Positions 54,564-63,629 of a DNA stretch of 64,000 bases are shown here, one piece after another. The stretch is taken from positions 3,388,001 through 3,452,000 of the forward strand of contig NZ_CP127385.1 of the NCBI RefSeq assembly GCF_030378205.1, read 5' to 3'. Within the stretch, counting starts at the first letter, position 1, and every line of letters starts with the position of its first letter. Source of the stretch: Bradyrhizobium sp. NP1. Its GTDB lineage: Bacteria > Pseudomonadota > Alphaproteobacteria > Rhizobiales > Xanthobacteraceae. The notes under the pieces are model-generated. The model did not search any database. It saw only the letters and a list, made by a program, of their open reading frames with translations, and was not told where the DNA came from. A program made the position numbers and the translations under genes.

Positions 54564-55457
54564 CTAGGATGGGGCTGCCGCAGCGAGCTTGCCGACGCTG
54601 GAGAGAAGCAGCTTCAGGATCGGCGATTTGTTTGCCTTGTGGTACGCGATGACCAGGTCCAGCGTGGGCGCTTCTCCCTTCACCGGGCGGGTGGTTATCG
54701 TTTCGGGCAGATACCGCTTTGTGTAAGCCGGCAGCAGCATGACCGCGCGCGTCGATGTGATCATTGATATCGCATGGACGACATTGTGAACTTCCTGTTC
54801 CGGCTTGAGATCGATGCCGGTCCGGTTGAAATACTCCAGGACGACGCGGCGCACCGCAGGGGCGGCTTTGGATGGGAAGTAGAACGTTTCATTGACGATC
54901 TCTTGCGGCGCGACGGCTGCTTGCGACGCCAGGCGATGGTCGCTCGGAAAGACAAAGACCAGCGGGTCCGTTCGCACGCGTTTATAGGCCAGATCTCCCA
55001 TTTGCTCTTCCGGCCGCATGAAGGCTGCATCGAGCTTGCGTCGCATCAAGGCCTTCGCAAGCAAAGGGGAGTAGTCACTCGACAGCCGGATTTCGATGCC
55101 GGGAAACTGGTCGCGAAGCACGTGGTTCACCTCGGGCAACAAATCGATTTCGGCTCCCGACAAAAAGCCAAGGGCGAATGTCGGTCTCGCCGGCTGCGCC
55201 GCGCGCAGCGCTGCTTCCTTTGCTGCCTCTGCTTGAAGCAGCGTCATTCGTGCATGGTCCAGAAAGGCTTTGCCGGCCGACGTGAGTTCGACACCGTGAG
55301 CGCCACGGGTCATCAGTTGAACGCCGACTTCCTGTTCGAGATCCCGGATTTGCCGGCTGAGTGATGGCTGGGAAGTGTGGAGCGTTTGCTCGGCGGCAAC
55401 GGTCAAACTGCCCGCGTCGGCGACAGCAACGAAGTAGCGGAGATGCCGGAGCTCCAT
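54564..55457 (-). CDS. LysR-family transcriptional regulator
   Basis: 297 residues. Winged HTH at about 1-60 (MELRHLRYFVAVADAGSLTVAAEQTLHTSQPSLSRQIRDLEQEVGVQL) and an effector domain. It diverges from the secreted protein gene at 55639, so autoregulation and control of that operon are likely. The ATG at 55457 starts the canonical MELRHLRYF; the 3' end is copied as a remnant at 51324. Confidence 0.94.
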   Translation of the reverse strand: MELRHLRYFVAVADAGSLTVAAEQTLHTSQPSLSRQIRDLEQEVGVQLMTRGAHGVELTSAGKAFLDHARMTLLQAEAAKEAALRAAQPARPTFALGFLSGAEIDLLPEVNHVLRDQFPGIEIRLSSDYSPLLAKALMRRKLDAAFMRPEEQMGDLAYKRVRTDPLVFVFPSDHRLASQAAVAPQEIVNETFYFPSKAAPAVRRVVLEYFNRTGIDLKPEQEVHNVVHAISMITSTRAVMLLPAYTKRYLPETITTRPVKGEAPTLDLVIAYHKANKSPILKLLLSSVGKLAAAAPS

Positions 55458-55638
55458 CACTGCCTCCCATGTCTTGTAAGCATGGGCCCAGCTTACAAAG
55501 TCTTTTTCGAGCCGAACAGCGTGGATTATACCGCAGAAGCCAGCTTTGCGCGGGGTCTGCCTGCCAAGCAGAGCGTGGCGCGGCCTTGATCCGTCCGGCG
55601 CGGCACGGAAGGCCTGCGCCGTCTGCCGGAGCGTGCAC

Positions 55639-56307
55639 ATGTGCAAGGGCGTTCGAGCGTCGCTGTTGCTTCTTCTGCTGATGGCAGGATCGGGCGGCGC
55701 CGCGGCACAATCCCCCAGTGATCAACCGAGGGCGAGCGGCATGGAGAAAGACGTCGCGAAAATCAAGCAAGCCATGCTCGGAAATTGGGAGAGCATCGCG
55801 CCCGAGGTGCGGCCGAGCAAGAACCCGGACGGCTCGCTCAAGCCGTTCTATCTCAAGCGCGCTTTCAAATATCTGCCGTCCGATCGGTTCGAGCTCGAGG
55901 TCATCAACTCAGCCGACCCCTACGGTGCGGTGCCGCTCGCGCGGATCAAGATCGGCGGCCACATGCTGTGGCAGGGGCCGCATCCGATCGCTCTGGGCGC
56001 GCAGAGGGTCGACTTCGTCGCTGATGAAGCCTACGAGGTGACGCCGCTTGCGCCGGGATTTGCCGACGTCCTCAACAAGGTCGCCTCAGTGGGATACGCC
56101 ACCTGGGCGGTCAACTCACCGCAGAGCATATTCGGGAAGGCCTTCGCTCCTTTCGGCCTCAAGGAAGGGACGAACTTCATGGAATACGACCTGGTCTACC
56201 TCAAGGGCGACCTGCTGTTCTGGGGGGCTCGCAACATTGACGGCCGCGGCTTTGATGCGGAGCAGAACCGCCCGACCAACCTGCAGATCCCGCTGGTCCG
56301 AAAATAG
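55639..56307 (+). CDS. Secreted hypothetical protein (APCDD1-like fold suspected)
   Basis: 222 residues; signal peptide MCKGVRASLLLLLLMAGSGGAAAQ then MLGNWESIAPEVRPSKNPDGSLKPFYLKRAFKYLPSDRFELEVI, ALGAQRVDFVADEAYEVTPL, NFMEYDLVYLKGDLLFWGARNIDGRGFD. It resembles the APCDD1-type domain as I recall it, but this is weak. The ATG at 55639 is the last plausible start before the signal peptide; ORF could begin at 55546. Confidence 0.7.
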   Translation: MCKGVRASLLLLLLMAGSGGAAAQSPSDQPRASGMEKDVAKIKQAMLGNWESIAPEVRPSKNPDGSLKPFYLKRAFKYLPSDRFELEVINSADPYGAVPLARIKIGGHMLWQGPHPIALGAQRVDFVADEAYEVTPLAPGFADVLNKVASVGYATWAVNSPQSIFGKAFAPFGLKEGTNFMEYDLVYLKGDLLFWGARNIDGRGFDAEQNRPTNLQIPLVRK

Positions 56308-56344
56308 CCGGGGTCTGGTGCATCGTTCGAACAACGGCCGGCAG

Positions 56345-57031
56345 ATGCAACTGGCAAAAAACGTCATCGACGTCGGACTTTCGACGAACAATCTGGAGCC
56401 AATGCTGCGGTTCTGGCAGCAGGACGTCGCTATTCGCTTCGATCATGTGTTGCCGGTTCGCCGCGGGCAGAAGCAGTACAGGCATGATGTGCAAGGCTCC
56501 GTCATCAAGCTCAACCATCATGTGGAGCCCTTGCCGGAGGCCGCACCCAGCGGTTACCGCGAGCTGATCATCGCCAGAGAAGATCTGCAGAAACCGCGAC
56601 GGATGGTCGATCCTGACGGCAACCGTGTCCGACTGGTGCCGCCGGGTCATGAGGGCGTCACCCAGATAGGCGTTGCCATGGGGGTCCGCAGCCTCAGCGA
56701 ACACCGCAGGTTCTATGGCGATATCCTCGGCTTCGCCGAACAGTCATGGTCGGGCGGCCCGGCCTTTCGCCTCGGAGACAGCCTCGTTCTTCTCGAGGAA
56801 GACGTTGCGGCGACTATCGATCCGGTTCGCCAGGCGCGCGGCTGGCGCTACATCACCCTGCAGGTCGCCGATATCGACGCCGTCCATGGCGCGCTGCGAG
56901 CCAAGGGCGTGCGCGAGGGCTTTGCACCGATAACCCTTGGAGACGTGGCGCGGATATCGATGATCCTCGATCCTGACGGCAATTGGATCGAGCTTTCGCG
57001 CCGTGCCTCGATCGTTGGCGGTCTGACTTGA
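56345..57031 (+). CDS. VOC (glyoxalase/extradiol dioxygenase-like) protein with two VOC modules
   Basis: 228 residues. Two half-barrels (about 1-105 and 108-228): LAKNVIDVGLSTNNLEPMLRFWQQDV and IGVAMGVRSLSEHRRFYGDILGFAEQSW, each with a betaalphabetabetabeta pattern and late D-P-D-G-N (MVDPDGNRVRLV, ILDPDGNWIELS) supplying the metal-site glutamate. Function not defined. Part of the LysR-divergent operon. Confidence 0.85.
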   Translation: MQLAKNVIDVGLSTNNLEPMLRFWQQDVAIRFDHVLPVRRGQKQYRHDVQGSVIKLNHHVEPLPEAAPSGYRELIIAREDLQKPRRMVDPDGNRVRLVPPGHEGVTQIGVAMGVRSLSEHRRFYGDILGFAEQSWSGGPAFRLGDSLVLLEEDVAATIDPVRQARGWRYITLQVADIDAVHGALRAKGVREGFAPITLGDVARISMILDPDGNWIELSRRASIVGGLT

Positions 57032-57090
57032 GCGGCGCAGGGAAACCGTCTTTTCCGAGGACGAGCAATGCGTACGGGAGGGAGCGCGAC

Positions 57091-57492
57091 ATGCCAGCCA
57101 CGTCACCCGAAGAGAACAAGAAACTCGTGCTGAAGGCGTTCGATGCGCTGTTCAACAAACGCGACTATGCGGCGGCGGAGCGCTTCTGGTCGGACCGCTA
57201 TATCCAGCACAGCGCCCATATTCCGCCGGGCCGGGACGGGTTGTTCAATCTCGTTCGCGGCCTTCCCGGCACACTCCGCTACGAAAATCACCTGATCCTC
57301 GCCGAAGCAAACTACGTCATCGCCCATGGGCGCTTTTCGGGCCACGGGCGTCCGAGGTCATGGATCGCCGCCGATATCGTGCGCTTCGAGGACGGCAAGC
57401 TCGCCGAACACTGGGACGTCCTTCAGGACGAGGCGACGCAGGCGGAATCTCTTAGTGGTCTCCCAATGTTCGGCGAGGGCTTCCCGGTCTGA
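57091..57492 (+). CDS. SnoaL/NTF2-like protein
   Basis: 133 residues: NKKLVLKAFDALFNKRDYAAAERFWSDRYIQHSAHIPPGRDGL, VIAHGRFSGHGRPRSWIAADIVRFEDGKLAEHWDVLQDE. The SnoaL-like cone fold with a hydrophobic pocket. A GGGAGGGAG ribosome site precedes the ATG at 57091. Downstream of the VOC gene on the same strand. Confidence 0.9.
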   Translation: MPATSPEENKKLVLKAFDALFNKRDYAAAERFWSDRYIQHSAHIPPGRDGLFNLVRGLPGTLRYENHLILAEANYVIAHGRFSGHGRPRSWIAADIVRFEDGKLAEHWDVLQDEATQAESLSGLPMFGEGFPV

Positions 57493-57584
57493 GCGCATGA
57501 CGTGGTGCGCTTCCGCACTCCCGCGTCCGAACGGTGAGGACGTCGCCGAACAATGTCCACGATCATCGAAAAGGAAGGAGCGCG

Positions 57585-57641
57585 ATGAGCTTCAGCATCG
57601 AGGTCAGACTTTTTATCGACGCGCGGGATTGGGCCCTGTGA
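57585..57641 (+). pseudogene. Truncated frame with a strong ribosome site
   Basis: AAGGAAGGAG precedes the ATG at 57585, opening MSFSIEVRLFIDARDWAL then a stop. It looks like the first codons of a gene that was cut; the next 40 bases do not continue it in any frame. A tiny frame at 57553 (MSTIIEKEGAR) ends inside it. Confidence 0.35.
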
Positions 57642-57685
57642 AGGTGAGGTGAGGCCAAAGCCCCGGAGTTCGCAATCAGCGTGCG

Positions 57686-58090
57686 TCATTCATAGCCGGC
57701 ACGACGCACCGTGACGCGGCATAACCCGTCGCAGCCGATCTTCCGTGCGGCGCCCAGCGAGAAGTCCAGCACTCTGCCGCGCGCAAACGGGCCGCGATCA
57801 AATACGGGGCATTCGATCTTTTTTCCGTTTTCGAGATTGGTGACGATGAAGACCGTGCCCAGCGCCTCGGTGCGATGCGCGCAGGAGATTTCGTGGGGCT
57901 TGAAGCGCTTGCCGCGCGAGTCCCATTTGTCTTCCCAGTAGATGGAGGCTTCCTCGTTGTCGGCAGGCGGACGCGCGATGCGGCCCATCCACATCTGCTG
58001 GAATGAGTCGGCCCGCGCCGGCCAGTTATCCAGCCCGAGCGCAAGCGCGGCCAGCGTCATTCCCAGAGCAGCGCGGCGATACCCTGCCAT
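57686..58090 (-). CDS. RlpA-like double-psi beta-barrel protein
   Basis: 134 residues from the ATG at 58090. Signal peptide (about 1-28), then EEASIYWEDKWDSRGKRFKPHEISCAHRTEALGTVFIVTNLENGKKIECPVFDRGPFARGRVLDFSLGAARKIG, with DPBB signatures G-x-x-V-x-V-T and V-x-D-R-G-P-F. RlpA proteins cleave naked glycan strands; the catalytic Asp is in FDRGP. Short compared with full RlpA. Confidence 0.85.
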   Translation of the reverse strand: MAGYRRAALGMTLAALALGLDNWPARADSFQQMWMGRIARPPADNEEASIYWEDKWDSRGKRFKPHEISCAHRTEALGTVFIVTNLENGKKIECPVFDRGPFARGRVLDFSLGAARKIGCDGLCRVTVRRAGYE

Positions 58091-58352
58091 AACCCCAACA
58101 CAACCCACCCGATGTAAGGGCAAGCTATGATTAATGCGTTGGTTACTACTTGGGCGCGGTTGTGTCCGAATTGGGCGTTCAGTTGGGCGGCGGCGGGGCA
58201 GGGCACAAATCCCGGCCCGGCGACGACCAGGTGATCGAATGAGAGCCTGCTGAGCGCGGTAACGCCCACGTTGCGCTTTTCAGCGGTGAGGTTTTGCGGT
58301 CAGCGCCGGGTTCGAAACGCCCTGCAAGCGCACGTAACGCCAAGATCGAGCT

Positions 58353-58559
58353 TCACCCGAGGCGCAAATTCTCGGCCGACATCTTTCCCGAGCGGCCCGG
58401 TTTCAGCTCGTAACTGACACGCGCGCCGTCAGCGAGCGACGTGCAACCGGCCCGCTGCAAAGCGGTAATGTGCACAAAGACGTCGGCTCCGCCGTCATCG
58501 GGCTTGATGAAGCCATAGCCCTTCGTCGCGTTGAACCATTTTACAGTCCCCATGGCCAT
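58353..58559 (-). CDS. Cold-shock protein (CspA family)
   Basis: 68 residues: [38 protein letters not shown], with RNP1 (KGYGFI) and RNP2 (VFVHI). Binds single-stranded nucleic acid. The ATG at 58559 is chosen; the in-frame upstream stretch to 58658 is not CSP-like. A TTTTATAA-like A/T stretch lies upstream at 58590. Confidence 0.95.
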   Translation of the reverse strand: MAMGTVKWFNATKGYGFIKPDDGGADVFVHITALQRAGCTSLADGARVSYELKPGRSGKMSAENLRLG

Positions 58560-58647
58560 GTCGGCGTCCTCGTACTTCAGATAGAAATAATTGCAGCAGC
58601 GCATCGACGTTTGCGCGGTTCGCGACACGATCTCGATCGGCTGATTT

Positions 58648-58896
58648 TCATGCGTCAAGATTCAGGATGCGAAACTCGAACCGGCGTGCTGCGAAGGACC
58701 TTTCGGCCTCGAAGCGCGCCTTGTCCCTGACGCTGAGTTGTCTCAGTCCGGACCGCAACGCCGCTTCGGCTTCCTTCATGTAATTTCGCAGTTCGCGTCG
58801 CTCAAAGGGCGTAATCGACGGCTCGGCGACAAGACGCCAGGCCGTTCGAAGCCAGGCCTTCAGCGCAACAACATCGTGATCCAAATCCTCGGGCAT
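58648..58896 (-). CDS. Small hypothetical protein
   Basis: 82 residues from the ATG at 58896: [64 protein letters not shown]. Helical, charged; no family recognised. Overlaps nothing and reads in a coherent frame. Confidence 0.5.
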   Translation of the reverse strand: MPEDLDHDVVALKAWLRTAWRLVAEPSITPFERRELRNYMKEAEAALRSGLRQLSVRDKARFEAERSFAARRFEFRILNLDA

Positions 58897-59240
58897 TGAA
58901 GCACCGGGCGTCCGTTGCAAAGAAATTCAAGTTCAACAGGGCTACTTGACGACCGCCTCGCCTGGCGGCGGCTGGTCTCAATCAAAATCTCGATTATTAT
59001 TGATCGGAAGCATGCATTTAGATGGTTAACGAAGGGTTATTGACGCGCCCGCCGCTTCGGACCGGCGATCCCCCGATGTGCGGGCGACGCTCCCCGGTTA
59101 TGGCGAGCCGAGGTTGGCTGTGTGACATCCGTCGCCGGTCTTTCAACCGGCGGATCGGCGAGCATTCGGCAAGTTCCACGCTGGCAGGTTCGACCGATCG
59201 GCGTTAGTCTTTTGAACAGAAGCTGGCGTGGCGCGATCGG
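58897..59240. other. Intergenic, 344 bp, upstream of the L,D-transpeptidase gene
   Basis: AT-rich left part with TTAA-CGAAGGG-TTAT (59026-59040), one mismatch from the CtrA consensus. No convincing frame. Probably holds the promoter of the gene at 59241. Confidence 0.4.
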
Positions 59241-60752
59241 ATGGAACGCATGTCGTCGCGTTTTTCGAATGCGAGGGGCAGGCCGGGACGGCTGCGGCCG
59301 GTGCCTCTCGCCGTTGCCGGTCTGATCGCCTTGATGGCGGCGGGGGATGAGGCGGGCGCCAGGGGCGGCCGAGGCGAAGCCGAGTCGATCCAGTCGCGCA
59401 CCGCCGGCGAGCCCATCATGGCCATCGTTTCGCTCCGCAGCCAGCGGATCACGGTCTATGACATCAAGGGCTGGATCCTGCGCGCGCCGATATCGAGCGG
59501 CCAGAAGGGACGTGAGACGCCCGCCGGGATCTTCAGCGTCATCCAGAAAGAGGCCGAGCACTACTCGAACCTCTATGACGATGCCTACATGCCCCACATG
59601 CAGCGCATCACCTGGTCAGGCATTGCGCTCCACGGCGGCCCCTTGCCGGGATATCCGGCGTCGCATGGCTGCGTCCGGATGCCGTTCGACTTCGCCGAGC
59701 AGCTGTTCGACGCGACGCGGCTTGGCTTGCGGGTCATCGTGGCGCCGGCCGACGTGGCGCCGGTGGAGATAGCCCACCCGGCTCTGTTGCAGCCGAAACC
59801 CGGTGCGGACGCCTTGGCCGCCACCCGGACAGCAGAGGCGGACGAGGCGACACGGAAGGCGGATGAGGCGAAACGCATCGCCGGCGCCGCCTTTCGGGAC
59901 GCCACGCAAGCCATGGTGCCGGTGCGCGCGGCGGAAAACCTGAAGCTGCGGGCTTCGGCGCAACTGGCGGACGCCGAGGCGGCCCTTGGTTCTGCAACCG
60001 CGACCGAGGCGCGGGAACGGGCCGAAGACGCCAAGGCGAAGGCGACCGCCAGGATCGCCGAGCTGGAAGCGCAGTGGACCGCTGCCAAGGCCGAGCTGCA
60101 ACCGAAGCTCGATGCGCTGTCGGCCGCGCGTCAGGCGGCTGACGCTGCGGAGACCGCGCGGATCGTCGCGGCTGAGGCGGCACGGCAGGTCGCGCGTGCG
60201 CTCGAGCCGGTCTCGGTGCTGATCAGCCGCAAGACACAGCGGCTTTACGTCCGGCAATCCTTCGAGCCCGTGTTCGAGAGCCCGGTCACAATCGTGGACC
60301 CCGATCGTCCGATCGGCACGCATGTCTTCACCGCGATGGAACGCGCTGGCGGCGATTCAAGCGTTCGATGGAGTGTCGTCTCATTGGACGGCGGACGTCC
60401 GAATGGCGGCACGAACGATCCCCTTCGCGGAGCGAGCGCGGGCGGTGGCCGCGACGTCGAGCCGGCGTCGGCGGCTCCGGACAATGCGAAGGCTGCGCTC
60501 GACCGGATCGTCATTCCCCAGGATGTGCTGGATCGCATTCCGGGGGTGGTGCCGCGATCGTCCCTGATCGTCACGGACGAAGCCGTCAGCACGGAGACCG
60601 GCAAGGGGACGGATTTCGTGGTCCTGCTGAGCGGCGAGCCGCAGGGAGGAATCAAGTTTCGACGCCGCGCCCCGGTCGCCGAATTCGGCTACGCGCGGCC
60701 GCGCGCTTTCATGCCTTTTTGGCGCTCGCCTGTCGCGGCTCCGTTCTGGTGA
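59241..60752 (+). CDS. L,D-transpeptidase with central coiled coil and a second, degenerate YkuD-like module
   Basis: 503 residues. Signal peptide (about 18-40); YkuD domain (about 58-165) with IALHGGPLPGYPASHGCVRMPFD, catalytic cysteine C144 in SHGCVRM. Residues about 185-320 form an Ala/Glu/Lys-rich helix (EARERAEDAKAKATARIAELEAQW). A C-terminal part, VLISRKTQRLYVRQSFEPVFESPVTIVDPDRPIGTHVFTAME, repeats the start of a YkuD fold but lacks HGC. Forms 3-3 cross-links or attaches lipoproteins. ATG at 59250 possible. Confidence 0.88.
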   Translation: MERMSSRFSNARGRPGRLRPVPLAVAGLIALMAAGDEAGARGGRGEAESIQSRTAGEPIMAIVSLRSQRITVYDIKGWILRAPISSGQKGRETPAGIFSVIQKEAEHYSNLYDDAYMPHMQRITWSGIALHGGPLPGYPASHGCVRMPFDFAEQLFDATRLGLRVIVAPADVAPVEIAHPALLQPKPGADALAATRTAEADEATRKADEAKRIAGAAFRDATQAMVPVRAAENLKLRASAQLADAEAALGSATATEARERAEDAKAKATARIAELEAQWTAAKAELQPKLDALSAARQAADAAETARIVAAEAARQVARALEPVSVLISRKTQRLYVRQSFEPVFESPVTIVDPDRPIGTHVFTAMERAGGDSSVRWSVVSLDGGRPNGGTNDPLRGASAGGGRDVEPASAAPDNAKAALDRIVIPQDVLDRIPGVVPRSSLIVTDEAVSTETGKGTDFVVLLSGEPQGGIKFRRRAPVAEFGYARPRAFMPFWRSPVAAPFW

Positions 60753-60809
60753 TTTTTTCTCGCGGCCGGCGGCTGCGATCATGATCGATTTTTAAAGGGA
60801 GGACGTTCC

Positions 60810-61085
60810 ATGAAATACATTTCTCATTGGAAGTTGCCTCAAGGCACCGTGAATGCCGCGATCAAGCGATTTCTCGAAACGGGCGGCTCGCCGCCGGAAG
60901 GCGTGAAAATGCTCGGCCGCTGGCACGGCATGAACGGCGAGGGGTTTGCGATCTCCGAGTCCTCGGACCCGAAGGCGATGTATCAGTGGTACGCGCAATG
61001 GATCGACGTGCTCGATCTGAAGGTCACGCCCTGCGTGGAGGACGCCGAGGCCGGTCCGATCCTCGCGTCATTGCCCAGGCGTTGA
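60810..61085 (+). CDS. DUF3303 domain protein
   Basis: 91 residues: MKYISHWKLPQGTVNAAIKRFLETGG, VKMLGRWHGMNGEGFAISESSDPKAMYQWYAQWIDVLDLKVTPCVED. A small ferredoxin-like fold, function unknown. A GGGAGG ribosome site precedes the ATG. Confidence 0.9.
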   Translation: MKYISHWKLPQGTVNAAIKRFLETGGSPPEGVKMLGRWHGMNGEGFAISESSDPKAMYQWYAQWIDVLDLKVTPCVEDAEAGPILASLPRR

Positions 61086-61116
61086 CCCGCGATCCGGTTC
61101 TCTTCGCAGCGGCCCG

Positions 61117-62277
61117 TCACTGCAGGCTCCGCTTCCAGTAGCCCGTGCCGAGCTTGCCGGTGATGACGGCAGACGCGTCGCGGACCTCGTAGGAGCCTGC
61201 GTCCGCGTAGCCCGCAAGCCCTCTTGTGGCGTGCAGCGACCAGTGGCCGTTCAGAGCGGTGATGGTGCCCTCGTGCGCCGGCGCCGCGCGCCGTCCCTCG
61301 GCGCGGAATTGGTAGGTGCCGTCGCCCATGATGCGCCAGACCCAGCGCGACGCGCCGCGGTCGTTCGGCACCATGATCTCCCAGGTCCCGACCAGCGCGG
61401 GATCGATGGCCAGGGGCGGAGGGGCGGGCACCGCCGGCGATGCAGCCCCAGCCGCTGGCGCGATATTCGCCTGCGTCGTGCTGGCCTGGTCCGCCGGCGG
61501 CCGGTCGGCAAGATAGATCGCCCTGCGCGAGAGCGAGCCGTAGACGAAGGGCTGCTGCTGGTTTCCGGTCGCCTCCATGACGTCGTCGCGGACATTGCGG
61601 AACATGAAGGTGACTTCGATACCCGGCTTCTCGATGTTGCGCAGGAGCGCCGCCGTGAATGGGCTGTTTCGCCCGTCGCCATCGAGTGCGGTGGTGCCGT
61701 CGCGCGCGGCATAGGCGACCAGCACGTTGCCGACCGGCTCGATACGGCCGAGCCCGCCGCCGCTGATGGCGCGCAGCGCCAGCGACCGGTTCATCTTCGC
61801 GGCGAACGGGTTGTTGCGGCAGGCATCGAGGATGACGAGGCCAAGGCTCGTGGTGTTCGACACCTGCAAGATCACGCTGCGCAGGCTGATCGCCTCGCTT
61901 TCCGCATCGGTATCCTTCTTCAGTTCGGCATCGACGGGGATCAACCAGTTCTCGCCGCTGATTTCCATGCCGTGGCCGGCGAAATATACCGCCGCCATGT
62001 CGGCGCCATCGGCATCGCGCCCCAGCGCGATCAGGCTGCGCCGCAGGTCGTCAAAAGACGCGTTGGTGATGAAGGTCACCGCGAAGCCGAGGCGCTTGAA
62101 CGCCGCGGCGACATTGCCGGCGTCGTTCTGCGGATTGGGCAGCGCCGGTACGTTCCGATAGGCGCTGTTGCCGATCACCAGCGCCACGCGCTTGCCGTCC
62201 GCGGCGGCGGGCGCCACGGCGAAGCCCGCAAGCGCGGCGATGACGCCCAGTCCCAGAACAAACCGGCGTCGGTTCAT
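61117..62277 (-). CDS. Exported caspase-family protein
   Basis: 386 residues. N-terminus MNRRRFVLGLGVIAALAGFA with a twin-arginine-like RRRFVLG and cleavage region (about 20-28), then a C14 caspase-like domain (about 30-270): ALVIGNSAYRNVPALPNPQNDA, VYFAGHGMEI (H102), LGLVILDACRNNPF (C153), the His-Cys dyad. A C-terminal lipocalin-like half (about 300-386) with ALVGTWEIMVPND, GYWKRSLQ. Such orthocaspases occur in Rhizobiales; substrate unknown. Stands alone. Confidence 0.88.
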   Translation of the reverse strand: MNRRRFVLGLGVIAALAGFAVAPAAADGKRVALVIGNSAYRNVPALPNPQNDAGNVAAAFKRLGFAVTFITNASFDDLRRSLIALGRDADGADMAAVYFAGHGMEISGENWLIPVDAELKKDTDAESEAISLRSVILQVSNTTSLGLVILDACRNNPFAAKMNRSLALRAISGGGLGRIEPVGNVLVAYAARDGTTALDGDGRNSPFTAALLRNIEKPGIEVTFMFRNVRDDVMEATGNQQQPFVYGSLSRRAIYLADRPPADQASTTQANIAPAAGAASPAVPAPPPLAIDPALVGTWEIMVPNDRGASRWVWRIMGDGTYQFRAEGRRAAPAHEGTITALNGHWSLHATRGLAGYADAGSYEVRDASAVITGKLGTGYWKRSLQ

Positions 62278-62545
62278 ATTGGCTCCCGATCGGACCTGAC
62301 GACAGCATTTTTGTACAGCAGCCGGGGCGAAGCAGCCATGGGAATGGCCCGCCGGAAGGCATCAAAATCGCAAGCACAATGAACCGGACTTGCGAGGCGA
62401 GGGACGAATGATGAGACGACAGGCAAATGTCAGGAAGTTGGATGCCGACCGGAGGAATGAGAGTAACGTCCGGCGCGGCCGCGAGCGTCGTCGACCTGAT
62501 CGAACAGGACGTGCCGCATTCGCCGCGCGCCCCAAACTGCGCCAC

Positions 62546-62917
62546 CTACTTCGCGTTTCTGTTTCTGCTCGCCCCTCTCAGCGGGGCCGGAGACGGTGCC
62601 AAATTCGCCGTATCCGTCAGCTGAATACAGGTCAGAAGATCGACGTAGCTTTGAAGACCTGCTGCAACGGCCTCGCCTTCGCAGCGATCGCGAATGGAAA
62701 CCGGTGTGGTTTGCCAGATGGTGCCGAGCTGCTGCTGCGCGGAGGTCTCGTCGCGCAAACAGTCCGCAAGGCTCTGAGCTTCGGCCAGTTTCATCGCTTG
62801 ATCTACAGCGGTCGTCTCTTTGCACGTCGCCTCGACGGTCAGCCGCGGAATGTGATCCGAAACCGGTGTCACCGGTTGGCTGGTCAAGAGCGCGAGCGAG
62901 AACAGCACAACACTCAT
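62546..62917 (-). CDS. Conserved secreted hypothetical protein
   Basis: 123 residues; a signal-like start (MSVVLFSLALLTSQPV) and a mature part with HIPRLTVEATCKETTAVDQAM, LAEAQSLADCLRDE, VSIRDRCEGEAVAAG, SYVDLLTCIQLTDTANL. Four cysteines. From memory this family is common in Bradyrhizobium; function unknown. Confidence 0.75.
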   Translation of the reverse strand: MSVVLFSLALLTSQPVTPVSDHIPRLTVEATCKETTAVDQAMKLAEAQSLADCLRDETSAQQQLGTIWQTTPVSIRDRCEGEAVAAGLQSYVDLLTCIQLTDTANLAPSPAPLRGASRNRNAK

Positions 62918-63012
62918 CCTGTAATCCTCCTACTTGCCTGGGATGACAGGACGCAACCTCGAACCTCACCGCCCGGCCAGGCTTGATCCAGGTCAAAGCC
63001 GCAACCGGCCAT

Positions 63013-63579
63013 TCAGGATGGGACCTCGACCCCGGCATTGCGCAGCAGCACTTTCGCCGCCTCTTTCGCCGCGCGCGCCATCGCGGGGTCATCACGCACC
63101 AGGTCTTGCGCGATCGAGCCGTCGACCAAAAGCGCAAGCTGGGTCGCAAGCGCTTCGGCGTCCTTGACGCCGAGCTGGTGCAGGAGATCGCGAAACCACA
63201 AGCGGCGGCTCTCCTTGAAGGCGACCGCCGTCTTCTTCACCGATTTGTCGTCGGGGCCGAGCTCGGCGACCGCGTTGACGAACGGGCAGCCGCGAAAATT
63301 TCTCGAAGCAAAGCGCCGCTCGAGCGAATCGAAGGTGGCGAGGATCTGCTCGGCCGCCGGCTTGTCCGACGGCTTCGGCTTCACGAAGCGGCGTTCGAGA
63401 TAGGCCGCAATCAGCGCGTCCTTGGACGGGAAGTGGTTGTAGAGCGTGCGCTTGCTGATGCCGATTTCGGCCGCAATGGTGTCGACGCCGACCGCGCGGA
63501 TGCCCTGCAGGTAGAACAGCCGGTCCGCGGTCTCCAGGATCCGCTCCTTCATCGTGGGTTTGGCTTGCAGAGATGCCAT
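63013..63579 (-). CDS. TetR/AcrR-family transcriptional repressor
   Basis: 188 residues. HTH at about 10-57 (KERILETADRLFYLQGIRAVGVDTIAAEIGISKRTLYNHFPSKDALIAAYLERRF). Divergent from an MFS gene at 63713 with a palindromic operator between, so it likely represses that exporter. The ATG at 63579 (MASLQAKPTM) is preferred to the start at 63630. Confidence 0.93.
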   Translation of the reverse strand: MASLQAKPTMKERILETADRLFYLQGIRAVGVDTIAAEIGISKRTLYNHFPSKDALIAAYLERRFVKPKPSDKPAAEQILATFDSLERRFASRNFRGCPFVNAVAELGPDDKSVKKTAVAFKESRRLWFRDLLHQLGVKDAEALATQLALLVDGSIAQDLVRDDPAMARAAKEAAKVLLRNAGVEVPS

Positions 63580-63629
63580 GCGCCAGGGGGTATCCTCGTG
63601 CCTTGACAGCGTGGCCGATCTATAGCCCA

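Noticed and set aside
58057..58269. Minus-strand frame of 70 codons left of the cold-shock gene
   Set aside because: No ribosome site, no family features, and overlaps the RlpA-like gene start region.
62390..62986. Plus-strand frame of 198 codons opposite the secreted hypothetical gene
   Set aside because: Shadow of the gene at 62546-62917; no ribosome site or domain.
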